A DNA stretch of 64,000 bases from Dehalococcoidia bacterium (GCA_022825265.1 JAJDXE010000011.1:62001-126000), one strand, 5' to 3'; positions 23,905-33,754 are shown, counted from the first letter of the stretch. Numbers and translations: made by a program. Notes: generated by a model from the sequence alone, not told the origin.

Positions 23905-25220
23905 GCAGCATCCTCATCCATGGCGGGCGTGTGATTGATCCTGCTGCCGGGCTTGATGAATGGCTTGACGTGTTGGTTGTTGATGGGCGGATCGCCGAGG
24001 TTGGAGTGGATCTCGCGGCTCCGGATGGAGCCTCGCTCCTGGCTGCGTCGGGACTGGTCGTCGCGCCGGGGTTCATCGATCTGCATACGCACCTGCGGGA
24101 GCCGGGACAGGAACATAAGGAGACGATTGCTTCGGGAGCCCGAGCGGCTGCGCGGGGTGGATTCACCACGATCTGCGCGATGCCCAACACGGAGCCGGCG
24201 ATGGATTCGGCGGCGATCATCGATGGTGTGTTGCAGCGGGCTCAGGATGTTGATTGTCGGGTGCTGCCGATCGGCGCGGTGAGCAAGGGTCGTGAGGGTC
24301 GGGAGCTGACTGAACTGGCGGCCCTCAAGGATGCCGGCGCGGTTGCGGTTTCGGACGACGGCGACGCCGTCGCCGATACGTCGCTTGCTCGCAGAGCATT
24401 TGAGTATCTCTCCGACATCGGCATCCCGCTCGCGGAACACTGCGAGGACCCCGCGATTGCACAAGGCGGGGTGATGCACGACGGCGCAGTCTCGGCGCGG
24501 CTGGGATTACGTGGTCAACCGGCTGCGGCAGAGCTGTCGATCGTGCAGCGCGACATTACTCTCGCCGAAGCTGCGGGGTCTCAGCTGCACTGCTGCCACA
24601 TCTCGACCGAGCCGGCACTTCAGGCCATCGCCGATGCCAGGGCGCGTGGACTCAATGTCACCGCCGAGGTGACGCCTCATCATCTGTGCCTGACCCACGA
24701 CGCGGTCGCCGGCCGCGGCGACGAATTGCTCTACGACACCGACGCCAAGGTGAATCCGCCGTTGCGCACGCAGGCCGACGTGCAGGCTTGTATCGATGCG
24801 CTGGCGGCCGGCATCGTTGATGCGGTGGCGACCGACCATGCGCCTCACGCTGCGGTCGACAAGCAGTGCGAGTTCGACGCCGCAGCGTTCGGCATTTCGG
24901 GACTGGAATCGGCCTGGCCCGTGGTCAACTCGCTGGTCGATGCTGGGCGGTTGACGCTCCCTGAGGCGATTGAGCGATTGACTGTTGGTCCGGTGCGCGC
25001 GTGGAGTCTGGATCGCGGCGAACTGAACGGCCTGGGCACACTCAAAGTTGGCGCTCCGGCCGATCTGACGCTGCTTTCGACCGACGCCGTTTCTCGGGTT
25101 GAGCCGGATTCATGGGCGTCGATGGGTAAGAACACACCGCTCGCGGGGCACACGCTGGTCGGCGTGGTCGCCGCGACGGTCTCACAGGGACGCATCGTCT
25201 GGGACGGTCGGGAGCAGTGA
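23901..25220 (+). CDS. pyrC: Dihydroorotase (class I)
   Basis: A 439-aa zinc amidohydrolase. Metal ligands: DLHTHLREPGQEHKE at the first strand, DDGD, EHCED, HCCHIS and ATDHAPH. These define the class I, PyrB-associated type of dihydroorotase, which often forms a complex with aspartate carbamoyltransferase. It cyclises carbamoyl-aspartate to dihydroorotate. ATG 23901 overlaps the pyrB stop by 4 bp, and its stop overlaps carA, giving tight translational coupling. Confidence 0.95.
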   Translation: MSSILIHGGRVIDPAAGLDEWLDVLVVDGRIAEVGVDLAAPDGASLLAASGLVVAPGFIDLHTHLREPGQEHKETIASGARAAARGGFTTICAMPNTEPAMDSAAIIDGVLQRAQDVDCRVLPIGAVSKGREGRELTELAALKDAGAVAVSDDGDAVADTSLARRAFEYLSDIGIPLAEHCEDPAIAQGGVMHDGAVSARLGLRGQPAAAELSIVQRDITLAEAAGSQLHCCHISTEPALQAIADARARGLNVTAEVTPHHLCLTHDAVAGRGDELLYDTDAKVNPPLRTQADVQACIDALAAGIVDAVATDHAPHAAVDKQCEFDAAAFGISGLESAWPVVNSLVDAGRLTLPEAIERLTVGPVRAWSLDRGELNGLGTLKVGAPADLTLLSTDAVSRVEPDSWASMGKNTPLAGHTLVGVVAATVSQGRIVWDGREQ

Positions 25221-26350
25221 TGTCTGAACATATTGAAGCGGCGTTGGTGTTGGCCGACGGAGCGGTGTTCCGCGGCACGGCACTCGGCGCCGCGAGCGAC
25301 ACCTGGGGCGAGGTCGTCTTCAATACCTCGATGACCGGCTACCAGGAGATGCTGACCGATCCCTCGTACGCAGGACAGATTCTCGTGCTCACTTACCCGC
25401 TGATCGGCAACTACGGGATCGACCCGCCGATTGACGAGTCGCGTCAGATCCAGGTGCGCGGTCTGGTTGTGCGCTCAGAGTGCGACTCGCCTTCGCATCC
25501 TCGTGGCGGAATGCGGTTGCACGACTATCTGGCCTCGGCCGGCATCCCGGGGATTGCCGGTGTCGATACCCGCGCGATCACTCGGCGGATTCGCCACGAG
25601 GGTGTGATGATGGGGATGATCGTCCCGGTTGACGAGATTCAGTCGGCGCAACAGCATCTGTCCGACCTTCCTGCCTACGACACACAGGACTTCATCGATG
25701 TCGGCGTCAGCGAACCGTATAGCTGGCGCGATGGTGGACCGCAGGCACTGGTCAATGGCGCGGGCGAGACAGGCCCGCACATCGTCGTGCTCGACGAGGG
25801 ACTGAAGTACAACATCCTGCGAAATCTACGGCGCCGCGGTTGTCGGGTGACGGCGATGCCTCCGTCGGCGGGGGTTGAGGACATCCTCTCGGTCAATCCT
25901 CAGGGCGTGTTGCTTTCGCCGGGACCGGGCGATCCGCAGCTGCGTGAGCTCCAGGTCCAGACGGCGACTTCTTTGATCGGCAAGCTGCCGATCATGGGCA
26001 TCTGCATGGGGCACCAGGTGCTGGGACGGTCATTCGGGGCCGATACGTTCAAGCTCAAGTTCGGGCATCGTGGTGGGAACCATCCCGTGTTGGAGGTTCC
26101 GACCGGGCGCATCGCGATCACTGCGCAGAATCACGGATACGCGGTCGACCCCGACGGTCTACAGGCCGACGTTGAGGTGACGCACATCAATCTGCACGAC
26201 CAGACGGTCGAGGGATTGGCCCACCGCACGGAACCAGTGTTTTCGATTCAATACCACGCAGAGGCATCTCCGGGTCCACTGGACAACGGACACCTCTTCG
26301 ACCGCTTCCTCGACCTGATCGAATCGGTCAGCGGGGCTCAGGGAGACTGA
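25220..26350 (+). CDS. carA: Carbamoyl-phosphate synthase small (glutaminase) subunit
   Basis: A 376-aa subunit that hydrolyses glutamine to feed ammonia to CarB. The N-terminal CarA domain has FNTSMTGYQEMLTDPSYAGQI. The C-terminal class I amidotransferase domain has LSPGPGDP, catalytic Cys in PIMGICMGHQVL and the His/Glu pair in SIQYHAEASPGP. TGATG overlap with pyrC sets the start. Unlike the usual arrangement, carB does not follow directly; two small genes lie between. Confidence 0.95.
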   Translation: MSEHIEAALVLADGAVFRGTALGAASDTWGEVVFNTSMTGYQEMLTDPSYAGQILVLTYPLIGNYGIDPPIDESRQIQVRGLVVRSECDSPSHPRGGMRLHDYLASAGIPGIAGVDTRAITRRIRHEGVMMGMIVPVDEIQSAQQHLSDLPAYDTQDFIDVGVSEPYSWRDGGPQALVNGAGETGPHIVVLDEGLKYNILRNLRRRGCRVTAMPPSAGVEDILSVNPQGVLLSPGPGDPQLRELQVQTATSLIGKLPIMGICMGHQVLGRSFGADTFKLKFGHRGGNHPVLEVPTGRIAITAQNHGYAVDPDGLQADVEVTHINLHDQTVEGLAHRTEPVFSIQYHAEASPGPLDNGHLFDRFLDLIESVSGAQGD

Positions 26351-26351
26351 C

Positions 26352-26831
26352 ATGACGCATTCCACCGGACCGGGCGAGGGCTCCGAACCCGAATATCGAC
26401 TGGCCACCGGCGACGACGCGGCGGCCATCGCCGACGTGATTCGCGATGTGGTCGAGGGGCCGAACCCGGTCGTGTTCGACCGTCCCTGGAGCGTCGAAGA
26501 GGTCTCGATGTGGCGTCGGCGGCTCGGCAATAGCGGCGCGATCTACGTCGCGGTTGAAGGCGGCACGCTGATCGGCTTCGGCGCGCTCGACTACAACACG
26601 CGCCAGCCAGAGACCTGCACGCTCGGCGTCTGGCTGCGCTCCGAGTGGCGACGCCGCGGGATTGGCACCGTGCTGGCCGAGTACCTGCTCTCGCACGCAC
26701 GCGAGCAGAACTTCGAGCGCGTCGTTGGCTCAGTGCCCGACAACAACGAGGCCGCACTCTCTTTCCTCAGCGCGATCGGCGCGCTCGCGCCGCTGATCAA
26801 TCCCGACTCGCGATTCGAGCTGCCGCTGTGA
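26352..26831 (+). CDS. GNAT family N-acetyltransferase
   Basis: A 159-aa acetyltransferase-fold protein. The acetyl-CoA loop reads LRSEWRRRGIGTVLAEYLL (R/Q-x-x-G-x-G/A) and the following strand/helix FERVVGSVPDNNEAALSFLSAIGA is typical of the GNAT C-terminal half. The ATG is 1 bp after the carA stop. Substrate unknown. Its place between carA and carB is unusual and suggests insertion into the operon or a role linked to it. Confidence 0.75.
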   Translation: MTHSTGPGEGSEPEYRLATGDDAAAIADVIRDVVEGPNPVVFDRPWSVEEVSMWRRRLGNSGAIYVAVEGGTLIGFGALDYNTRQPETCTLGVWLRSEWRRRGIGTVLAEYLLSHAREQNFERVVGSVPDNNEAALSFLSAIGALAPLINPDSRFELPL

Positions 26832-26843
26832 AGGGAAGACCGA

Positions 26844-27098
26844 TTGACTCTTCGACGCTGGTTGCTCGTCGGCGCGTCGTTCTGCGCGCTGATCGGCGCA
26901 GGAAGCCTCGCGCTGGCGCTGTGCTGCCTGTTCGAGGTCATCGGCGGTCAATGCGAACTCTGGCTGCTCGGACCACTTGTGGCGTTGCCGCTCGCGCTTG
27001 GACTGGGATTGATCGGCCGGGCCGTCGGGCATCCAGAGGCGATTGGAACCGTCGAACCGCACGAATCACATGGATGTGGTGAACGTGAAGACACCTGA
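26844..27098 (+). CDS. Small membrane protein in the pyr operon (84 aa)
   Basis: Starts at TTG 26844 ([13 protein letters not shown]...) with GAAGGGA upstream. Two hydrophobic helices at about 6-28 and 38-60, with two cysteines in the first (ALCCLFEV), then a polar tail ending [11 protein letters not shown]. No family recognised. The 3' end overlaps the presumed carB start by 29 bp. It is most likely a real gene because it fills the gap between the GNAT and carB genes with no spare sequence. Confidence 0.5.
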   Translation: MTLRRWLLVGASFCALIGAGSLALALCCLFEVIGGQCELWLLGPLVALPLALGLGLIGRAVGHPEAIGTVEPHESHGCGEREDT

Positions 27099-30000
27099 AT
27101 CTGTCCTGATCATTGGCAGCGGGCCGATCGTCATTGGCCAGGCTGCCGAGTTCGATTACGCCGGCACCCAGGCCTGCAAGGCGATGACCGAGGAGGGCGT
27201 GCGTTCGATCCTGGTTAACTCCAATCCGGCCACGATCATGACCGACGAGGGGGTCGCCGATGCTGTCTATATCGAGCCGCTGACCGTCCCGGTCCTGCGC
27301 CGAATCATTAAGAAGGAGCGTCCCGAGGGTCTGCTGCCGACGCTGGGCGGGCAGGTTGGTCTCAATCTTGCCGTCGATCTTCACGAAGCTGGCGTGCTGG
27401 ACGAGTTCAATGTCCGACTCCTGGGCACGCCGCTGGACGGGATCCGCAAGGCCGAGGACCGCGAGCTCTTTCGCACAGCGATGCGTGATATCGGGGAGCC
27501 CACGCCACCGTCGGCGGTTGTCAACTCATTGGCCGAAGCTCGCGAGGCGCTGGAGGAGATCGGCCTGCCGGTCGCGATCCGGCCGGCGTACACGCTGGGA
27601 GGTACCGGCGGCGGGTTCGTCCGCACGATGGAGGAGTTCGAGCGGGTCGTACAAACCGGACTCGACGCATCGCCGATTACTCAGGTTCTGGTTGAACGCT
27701 CGCTGCTCGGCTGGAAAGAGGTCGAGTACGAAGTGATGCGCGACGGCGCCGACACGTGCATCACGATCTGCAACATGGAGAATCTCGACCCGATGGGCGT
27801 CCACACCGGGGACTCCATCGTCGTCGCGCCCTCGCAGACGTTGTCCGACAAGGACTACCAGATGCTGCGCTCGGCCTCGCTGAACATCATCCGATCGCTT
27901 GGCATTGAGGGCGGCTGCAACGTGCAGCTGGCGCTGGCGCCGCGGCAGGATGTCGTCGCGTGGCCGCCGGAGTCGATGCGCGAGGGCGGCGGAGTTGGCG
28001 TACCGCACGATGAGCCGCTGCCCTACTACGTGATCGAGGTAAATCCGCGCGTCAGCCGATCGTCGGCGTTGGCCTCGAAAGCGACCGGGTATCCGATCGC
28101 CCGGGTCGCCGCCAAGATCGCGGCCGGCAAACGGCTCGACGAGATCGCCAACCAGGTCACTGGACGCACGCAGGCAGCCTTCGAGCCGGCGCTCGACTAC
28201 TGCGTCGTGAAGATCCCCCGCTGGCCGTTCGACAAGTTCGAGGCCGGCGACCGCGTGCTGGGCACGCAGATGAAGGCCACCGGCGAGGTGATGGCGATTG
28301 ATCGCACCTTTGAGGCCGCACTTCAGAAGGCGATTCGGTCTTTGGAGTTCGGCGGTCGCACGGTCCTGTGGGAAGACTCGGAAGCGGAAGCTGAGCCGAT
28401 CAAGGCCGCCGAGACCCCGACCGACATTCGGCTGTGGCACCTGCTCGGCGCGGTGCGCGCCGATATCTCGCTGGACGAGATAGCCCAGCGCTCCGGTGTC
28501 GATCCCTGGTTCCTGGAGCGACTGGAGACGATCGTCAAGATGGAGCGGCGACTGCTGGCTGAGCCGCTCACTCCGGACCTGATGCGCCGGGCCAAGCGTC
28601 TGGGGTTCGCCGACGAGCAGATCGCCAACCTGGCGGGCAGTGTTGACGAACGAATCCGCGAGCAGCGGCTGGCCTGGGGCATCAAGCCCGTCTACAAGAT
28701 GGTCGACACGTGCGCCGCCGAGTTCGACGCAGTGACGCCATACTTCTACTCGACGTACGAGGTCGAGAACGAGGCCGAGCCGGAACAGGGCAAGCGTGCG
28801 CTGGTCGTGGGCTCTGGCCCAATCCGAATCGGCCAGGGTATTGAGTTCGACTACGCCTCGGTCAAAGCTGCGCAGGCCCTGCGCTCGGCCGGCTGGGGCG
28901 CGGTGATGGCCAACAGCAACCCGGAGACGGTTTCGACCGACTTCGATACGTCGGACCGCCTCTACTTTGAGCCGCTGGATGAGGAAGCTGTTCGAGACAT
29001 ACTCGAGAACGAGGACGGCGGTCTCAATGGCAATGGCGGCAACGGCGAGGTGGCCTCGATCCTGCAGTTTGGTGGACAGACGGCCATCAACCTCGCCGGA
29101 CCGTTGACGTCGGCCGCGCGGCCGATCCTCGGCTCGTCGGCTGACGTGATCGACCTGGCAGAGGATCGAAAGCGATTCGAGCGATTTCTCGCCGACCTGG
29201 GGATCCCTCAACCTCCGGGCACGGCGGTGAGCAGCGTGGACGAAGCGGTGCTGGCCGCCGATGCGATCGGCTATCCGGTGCTGGTGCGCCCGTCCTACGT
29301 GCTCGGTGGCCGAGCGATGGAGATCGTGCAAGGCGTCGGTGATCTCGCTCGCTATGTCACCCAGGCTCAAGCGGCGGCACCCGGCAAGCCGATCCTGATC
29401 GACAAGTACCTGGCCGGCATCGAGGTCGAGGTCGACGCGATCTGCGGCGGAGTGGACGATGACGCCGTCCTGATCCCCGGGATCATGGAGCACATCGAGC
29501 GGGCCGGCGTGCACTCCGGAGACTCGATGGCGGTTTATCCCGCGCCCAACCTGCGTGAAGGCGAGATCGAGACGCTGATCGAGTACACGCGGCAGATCGG
29601 CATTGGACTCGGCGTCGCCGGATTGATGAACATTCAGTACGTGATCATGCGCGAGTTAGAGGAACGAGATGGCGATGTGTTCGTGCTCGAGGTCAATCCT
29701 CGGGCCAGCCGCACGGTTCCATTCCTCAGCAAGGTCACCGGCGTGCCGATGGTCGAGGTTGCGGTGCGAGCGATGCTGGGCGAGAAGCTATCGGATCAGG
29801 GCTATCCCAGCGGCCTCTGGCCATCGACACCGCTGGTCGCCATCAAGGCCCCGGTGTTCTCGATGTCGAAGCTATCCGGCGTTGATACTCACCTCGGTCC
29901 GGAGATGAAGTCGACCGGCGAAGTGATGGGTGTCGATACCGACTACGACAAGGCGCTGAACAAGGCCCTGATTGCAGCTGGGATGGCCGTCCCGGCGAAG

Positions 30001-30405
30001 GGTCGTGCGCTGCTCAGCATTGCCGACCAGGACAAGCCGCGCGCCATGACCCTGATTCGAGAACTTGGCGAGGCCGGCTACGAGCTCCATGCCACCGTCG
30101 GAACCGCGAGCCTGATTCGCGGTCTGGGCTACGAAGTGCACGAAGCGCCCAAGCGTGAGGTTGGTGGCGATCCGGACGTGATCGACCTGATTCGCTCGGG
30201 GCAGATCGACATGGTGATCAACACGCCTGAGCAGATCAGCAGCAACATCCGCGACGGCTTCCACATCCGGCGTGCCGCGGCCGAGCAACGGATTCCCTGT
30301 TTCACCTCGATTGACACTGCCCACCACGCGGTCGGAGCGATGCTTGAGGGCGGGGCTGACTACCACATTGCTCCGCTGCCCGATTACACCGCGGGACGCG
30401 TGTAG
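27070..30405 (+). CDS. carB: Carbamoyl-phosphate synthase large subunit
   Basis: A synthetase of about 1111 aa that makes carbamoyl phosphate from bicarbonate, ammonia and two ATP. It has two homologous ATP-grasp halves; the first begins [21 protein letters not shown] and the second, near residue 577, [20 protein letters not shown]. Each has VRPSYVLGG or IRPAYTLGG and [13 protein letters not shown] or [13 protein letters not shown]. The C-terminal MGS-like allosteric domain ([13 protein letters not shown] to HIAPLPDY) binds UMP. The ATG at 27070 is chosen ([12 protein letters not shown]); GTG codons at 27076, 27079 and 27085 are possible, so the N-terminus is uncertain by a few residues. Confidence 0.95.
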   Translation: MDVVNVKTPESVLIIGSGPIVIGQAAEFDYAGTQACKAMTEEGVRSILVNSNPATIMTDEGVADAVYIEPLTVPVLRRIIKKERPEGLLPTLGGQVGLNLAVDLHEAGVLDEFNVRLLGTPLDGIRKAEDRELFRTAMRDIGEPTPPSAVVNSLAEAREALEEIGLPVAIRPAYTLGGTGGGFVRTMEEFERVVQTGLDASPITQVLVERSLLGWKEVEYEVMRDGADTCITICNMENLDPMGVHTGDSIVVAPSQTLSDKDYQMLRSASLNIIRSLGIEGGCNVQLALAPRQDVVAWPPESMREGGGVGVPHDEPLPYYVIEVNPRVSRSSALASKATGYPIARVAAKIAAGKRLDEIANQVTGRTQAAFEPALDYCVVKIPRWPFDKFEAGDRVLGTQMKATGEVMAIDRTFEAALQKAIRSLEFGGRTVLWEDSEAEAEPIKAAETPTDIRLWHLLGAVRADISLDEIAQRSGVDPWFLERLETIVKMERRLLAEPLTPDLMRRAKRLGFADEQIANLAGSVDERIREQRLAWGIKPVYKMVDTCAAEFDAVTPYFYSTYEVENEAEPEQGKRALVVGSGPIRIGQGIEFDYASVKAAQALRSAGWGAVMANSNPETVSTDFDTSDRLYFEPLDEEAVRDILENEDGGLNGNGGNGEVASILQFGGQTAINLAGPLTSAARPILGSSADVIDLAEDRKRFERFLADLGIPQPPGTAVSSVDEAVLAADAIGYPVLVRPSYVLGGRAMEIVQGVGDLARYVTQAQAAAPGKPILIDKYLAGIEVEVDAICGGVDDDAVLIPGIMEHIERAGVHSGDSMAVYPAPNLREGEIETLIEYTRQIGIGLGVAGLMNIQYVIMRELEERDGDVFVLEVNPRASRTVPFLSKVTGVPMVEVAVRAMLGEKLSDQGYPSGLWPSTPLVAIKAPVFSMSKLSGVDTHLGPEMKSTGEVMGVDTDYDKALNKALIAAGMAVPAKGRALLSIADQDKPRAMTLIRELGEAGYELHATVGTASLIRGLGYEVHEAPKREVGGDPDVIDLIRSGQIDMVINTPEQISSNIRDGFHIRRAAAEQRIPCFTSIDTAHHAVGAMLEGGADYHIAPLPDYTAGRV

Positions 30406-30417
30406 AGAGCTCGTCAG

Positions 30418-31224
30418 TTGCGCCGCGCCGTCGCCCGTGTGATCGAGACCGAGGAAATCTACCCCGGCACGTTTGTCACCTGGTACGACGCGCCCTCGCT
30501 GTCCCAGCATGCGCAGCCGGGACAGTTCGTGATGGTCGACCCCGGTGCGGAGCGCGGCGCGCTCGACCCGTTGCTGCCGCGCGCGTTTTCCTACTACCGC
30601 TTCCGCTATGCCTCGGCCAGGGATGCTGATCGCCAGTTTGCGTTGCTCTACACCGTGATCGGACGTGTCACAGAGCAAATGGCTTCGATGCAACCCGGCG
30701 ATCGGGTCTGGATGACTGGTCCGCTTGGTCGAGGGTTCGATGTGCGCCGTTCGGCCTCGAACTTGCTGTTGGTCGGCGGCGGCGTGGGAATCGCGCCATT
30801 GGTGGCGCTGGCGGATGCGGAATCCGAGAAGGCAAGTCGCTCGCGGTCAATCGTGCTCTGTTTCGGCGCTCGCAGCGCTGACGGCGTCTACCCGGCCGAA
30901 CTGTTGCCGCCGCAAGTCGAGTACCAGGTCTCGACCGAGGACGGCTCGATGGGTGCAGAGGGCTTCGTCACCGAGCTCTTCGCCGCGAATCTTTCCTGGG
31001 CCGACCAGACCTTCGCCTGTGGTCCCGTCCCCATGTTTCGGGCGATGTCGCCGATTGTTCGCCGAGACGGCATGAACCGCCCGGTGCAAATCCTGATGGA
31101 AACCGAAATGGCCTGCGGAACCGGCATTTGCTACGGCTGCGCCGTCTTCACGAAGCGAGGCGTCAAGCTCTGCTGCAAGGACGGTCCGAGGTTCGAGCTG
31201 CTGGACGTGTATCCGAACGGGTGA
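30418..31224 (+). CDS. pyrK: Dihydroorotate dehydrogenase electron-transfer subunit, PyrK-like
   Basis: A 268-aa FAD/2Fe-2S protein. Ferredoxin-reductase-like FAD domain (PGQFVMVDPG; PLLPRAFSYYRF), NAD domain starting LLLVGGGVGIAPLVALA, CGPVPMFRAMSP, and the C-terminal cluster motif CGTGICYGCAVFTKRGVKLCC. It would pass electrons from dihydroorotate oxidation to NAD as partner of a class 1B PyrD. PyrD is not the next gene and is not in the window. A TTG at 30418 starts the frame, 12 bp after carB. Confidence 0.88.
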   Translation: MRRAVARVIETEEIYPGTFVTWYDAPSLSQHAQPGQFVMVDPGAERGALDPLLPRAFSYYRFRYASARDADRQFALLYTVIGRVTEQMASMQPGDRVWMTGPLGRGFDVRRSASNLLLVGGGVGIAPLVALADAESEKASRSRSIVLCFGARSADGVYPAELLPPQVEYQVSTEDGSMGAEGFVTELFAANLSWADQTFACGPVPMFRAMSPIVRRDGMNRPVQILMETEMACGTGICYGCAVFTKRGVKLCCKDGPRFELLDVYPNG

Positions 31225-31235
31225 GTTGACTTCCA

Positions 31236-31574
31236 ATGCCGCAGATTCCTGATGGCGGGCTGCGTGGAAATGGTTCTACAGACGACCATCTGTGGAAGCA
31301 CGGACTCGACTACCGGGATGCAGTGGTCGTGTGGGTCGGCCCAGCCAAGTACTTTGAACAGCAAGAAGCAGAGGAAAGCGGCGACGCCGGAAGGCTCCGG
31401 GTTCGGCCCGAACGGACCATCATGATTGGTCCCGATGCCAGTGGACGTCTACTGACATTCATCCTGGAGCTGCCCGACCACCACGAAGAGTCTCACGTCG
31501 TGACAGGGTGGCCATCAACGATTGGGGAGCAATCCCGTTACCATCAACCAGGAGGAAGGATGCGCCGGACATGA
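31236..31574 (+). CDS. Putative type II toxin, BrnT-like
   Basis: A 112-aa protein. The segment HLWKHGLDYRDAVVVW followed by RTIMIGPDASGRLLTFIL has the KHG(I/L)-x-(F/Y)-x-(D)A core and the strand-turn-strand of BrnT and related RelE-type ribonuclease toxins. The sequence is otherwise divergent. The stop overlaps the next ATG (ATGA), as in toxin-antitoxin operons with the toxin first. It starts 11 bp after pyrK, so its expression could follow the pyr operon unless there is a hidden promoter. Toxicity is inferred. Confidence 0.55.
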   Translation: MPQIPDGGLRGNGSTDDHLWKHGLDYRDAVVVWVGPAKYFEQQEAEESGDAGRLRVRPERTIMIGPDASGRLLTFILELPDHHEESHVVTGWPSTIGEQSRYHQPGGRMRRT

Positions 31575-31831
31575 CCACACAAGGTGATGAGTGGCACAGG
31601 ATGAATCCGCCGATTGAAGAGGCTGTCGAGATTCCCTACGACCCATCTAAGAGGGGCCCTGGTTCCTTCACCATCGAAGTGAAATTTGACCGCGCAGAGA
31701 TTGATCGGCTCTACAAAGGAATTCCGAGAGGTCCTGTAGGCATCACAAGATTCATCAAGGAAGCGGCTCTGGCTGAAGCGGATCGGCGGGCGGCGGACAT
31801 TGAAGCCCAAGAACTCTTGGAGACTGACTAG
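31571..31831 (+). CDS. Putative ribbon-helix-helix antitoxin
   Basis: An 86-aa acidic protein. Its second half contains a strand SFTIEVKFDRAEIDRLY followed by a helix pair ending ITRFIKEAALAEADRRAADI, consistent with a ribbon-helix-helix DNA-binding antitoxin such as BrnA. The first 35 residues are charged and may wrap the toxin. The ATG overlaps the toxin stop, replacing an upstream in-frame ATG at 31508 that would lie well within the toxin gene. Assignment depends on the pairing. Confidence 0.55.
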   Translation: MTTQGDEWHRMNPPIEEAVEIPYDPSKRGPGSFTIEVKFDRAEIDRLYKGIPRGPVGITRFIKEAALAEADRRAADIEAQELLETD

Positions 31832-31846
31832 CCACGGAGGGTAGTC

Positions 31847-32692
31847 ATGGTCAGTAATGCTCGGTTAGTGCTGGACGAGTTGGTTTTCCCCGAGGGACCT
31901 CGATGGTTTGAGGGGCGACTGTGGTTCTCCGACATGCATGCGCATGAAGTTGTTGCCGTTACGCCCGACGGCGAGCGAGAGACCATCGTCGAAGTTCCCA
32001 ATCAGCCGTCCGGGCTCGGGTTCTTGCCCGACGGACGGCTGCTGATCGTCTCGATGACTGACCGCAAGCTGCTGCGGCTTGATCCAGATGGGCTGTGGGA
32101 GGTGGCAGATATCTCCGACAAGGCGCCCTACCACTGCAACGACATGGTCACCGACGCAGAGGGCAATTCCTACATCGGTAACTTCGGCTTCGACATCACC
32201 GACGGCTCGCCGCCTCGCGCGACGACGTTGGTGATGGTCACACCCGACGGCGAGTCCTCGGTCGTGGCCGACGGCCTACAGTTTCCCAATGGCACCGTGA
32301 TCACACCCGATGGCAAGACGTTGGTCGTTGCCGAGAGCTGGGGACAGCGGCTGACCGCGTTTGACGTGACTGGCGACGGTTCGCTTTCCAATCAACGCGT
32401 CTGGGCCGACCTGGGATTCCCGCCTGACGGCATCGCTCTCGACGCCGAGGGCGCAATCTGGGTCGCCGTGCCGACCAATCCGGGCGCGCTGGTCAGGGTT
32501 GCCGAGGGTGGAGAGGTACTGGAGCGGATCGAGGTGCCCGACATGGGTGTCTACGCGTGCATGCTGGGCGGCGACGAGCGCAAGACGCTCTTCTCGCTCG
32601 AAGCGCCGACCTCGAATCCGCAACCAGGCGATCCCCGACGCGGCCGAATCCGCGCGTTCGACGTCGAGGTCGGTGGCGCCGGGCTTCCCTAG
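31847..32692 (+). CDS. SMP-30/gluconolactonase/LRE family protein
   Basis: A 281-aa six-bladed beta-propeller hydrolase. It opens LVFPEGPRWFEGRLWFSDMHA (metal-binding Glu), then CNDMVTDAEGNSYIGNFGFD (Asn-Asp), PNGTVITPDGKTLVVAESWGQRL (Asn) and FPPDGIALDAEGAIWVAVPTN (Asp), the calcium/zinc ligands of the family. It likely opens a sugar or other lactone; the exact substrate is open. 15 bp behind the antitoxin-like gene. Confidence 0.87.
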   Translation: MVSNARLVLDELVFPEGPRWFEGRLWFSDMHAHEVVAVTPDGERETIVEVPNQPSGLGFLPDGRLLIVSMTDRKLLRLDPDGLWEVADISDKAPYHCNDMVTDAEGNSYIGNFGFDITDGSPPRATTLVMVTPDGESSVVADGLQFPNGTVITPDGKTLVVAESWGQRLTAFDVTGDGSLSNQRVWADLGFPPDGIALDAEGAIWVAVPTNPGALVRVAEGGEVLERIEVPDMGVYACMLGGDERKTLFSLEAPTSNPQPGDPRRGRIRAFDVEVGGAGLP

Positions 32693-32706
32693 CGCTTCTG
32701 CATGTC

Positions 32707-33270
32707 ATGACCAAGGTCGAGCTACGACGCAAACTGCGGAAGATTCGCGCGGGACTGCCGACGGAGCTGGTTGATGGCTGGTCGGCGGCGATTGCGGCTC
32801 GCTTAACCTCGCTCGAAGTCTTCCAGCGCGCCGAGGTGCTGCATTGCTACGCAAGTTCCTTGCCGGGCGAGGTCGGCACCGATCAGCTCATTGTTCGCGC
32901 CATAAACCAGCGGATGAAGGTCATCTGTCCACGGGTCCGTCCGCACGGACAGCTTGAGCACCGCGAGATTTCACATCCGTCTCAACTCGTCGAGGCGGCA
33001 TTCGGATTGCGTGAGCCGGATCCCGAAGTTGCATCTCCGGTTGATCCACGGCTGGCAGATTTGATTGTGGTACCGGGAATCGCTTTCACGCAGGATGGGA
33101 GGCGCCTGGGCATGGGAGGCGGGTACTACGATCGCTTCCTGGCCGACCATTCTGCACCGCGCATCGGCCTGGCTTACGAGTTGCAGTTGTTGGACACTTT
33201 GCCTCGCTCGGAGCACGACCAACCGGTCGATTTGATCGTGACCGAATTGCGAGTGATCCGGTGTCGGTGA
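32707..33270 (+). CDS. 5-formyltetrahydrofolate cyclo-ligase
   Basis: A 187-aa enzyme converting 5-formyl-THF to 5,10-methenyl-THF with ATP. Family landmarks: N-terminal LRRKLRKIRAGLP, CYASSLPGEVGTDQLI, and the C-terminal VPGIAFTQDGRRLGMGGGYYDRFL loop that binds substrate and phosphate. ATG 32707 sets the normal family start. Its stop overlaps the next gene's GTG. The MetH gene in this window draws on the same folate pool. Confidence 0.92.
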   Translation: MTKVELRRKLRKIRAGLPTELVDGWSAAIAARLTSLEVFQRAEVLHCYASSLPGEVGTDQLIVRAINQRMKVICPRVRPHGQLEHREISHPSQLVEAAFGLREPDPEVASPVDPRLADLIVVPGIAFTQDGRRLGMGGGYYDRFLADHSAPRIGLAYELQLLDTLPRSEHDQPVDLIVTELRVIRCR

Positions 33271-33719
33271 TTCGCTGGCTGCCGAGGCGCCGGACGGCCG
33301 TCTTCCATGCTGTGACGACACGCGACGAACTCGAGGGAGCCTTCGCGCAGATGTATCCCGGGATCTGGGATGCGCTGCAGGAGCAGGGTCCACCCGAGCT
33401 TGGAGAGGTCGTTGCTGTCTACCACTCGATCGGCGAGGGCGAGCTGGTGCTCTCGGCTGGGATGGAGGTCGGCGACGACTTTGAGCCGGCCGAGCCGCTG
33501 GCGTTACTCGAACTGGGTGGATGCGAGGCAGGCATGATCGATCACTTCGGCCCGTACCTGTTCGAAGACTTCCGCCGTACCCAGACGGACCTGGAGACAG
33601 AGCTCGCGGCTCAGGGTCGAACGCCAGCCGGAATGGTGATCGAGCGCTACTTGACGATGCCTGCAGCAGAACCCGACCAGTCGAAGTGGCACACGGAGCT
33701 CTGGCTGCCCTTGGCCTAG
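33261..33719 (+). CDS. GyrI-like effector-binding domain protein
   Basis: A 152-aa stand-alone GyrI/SOUL-like domain. VFHAVTTRDELEGAFAQMYPGIWDAL, then VVAVYHSIGEGELVLSAGMEVGDDF and MIDHFGPYLFEDFRRTQTDLETEL, ending VIERYLTMPAAEPDQSKWHTELWLPL. The fold binds small hydrophobic ligands in AraC/MerR regulators. Here there is no DNA-binding domain. GTG 33261 overlaps the cyclo-ligase stop by 10 bp. A tandem paralogue follows 35 bp later. Confidence 0.75.
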   Translation: MSVIRWLPRRRTAVFHAVTTRDELEGAFAQMYPGIWDALQEQGPPELGEVVAVYHSIGEGELVLSAGMEVGDDFEPAEPLALLELGGCEAGMIDHFGPYLFEDFRRTQTDLETELAAQGRTPAGMVIERYLTMPAAEPDQSKWHTELWLPLA

Positions 33720-33754
33720 CATTTGACTGAATCAAGTGAGCGAGAGGAATCCCG

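Noticed and set aside
27526..29514. Long minus-strand frame opposite carB (662 codons)
   Set aside because: Antisense shadow of a GC-rich gene; carB is unambiguous and complete.
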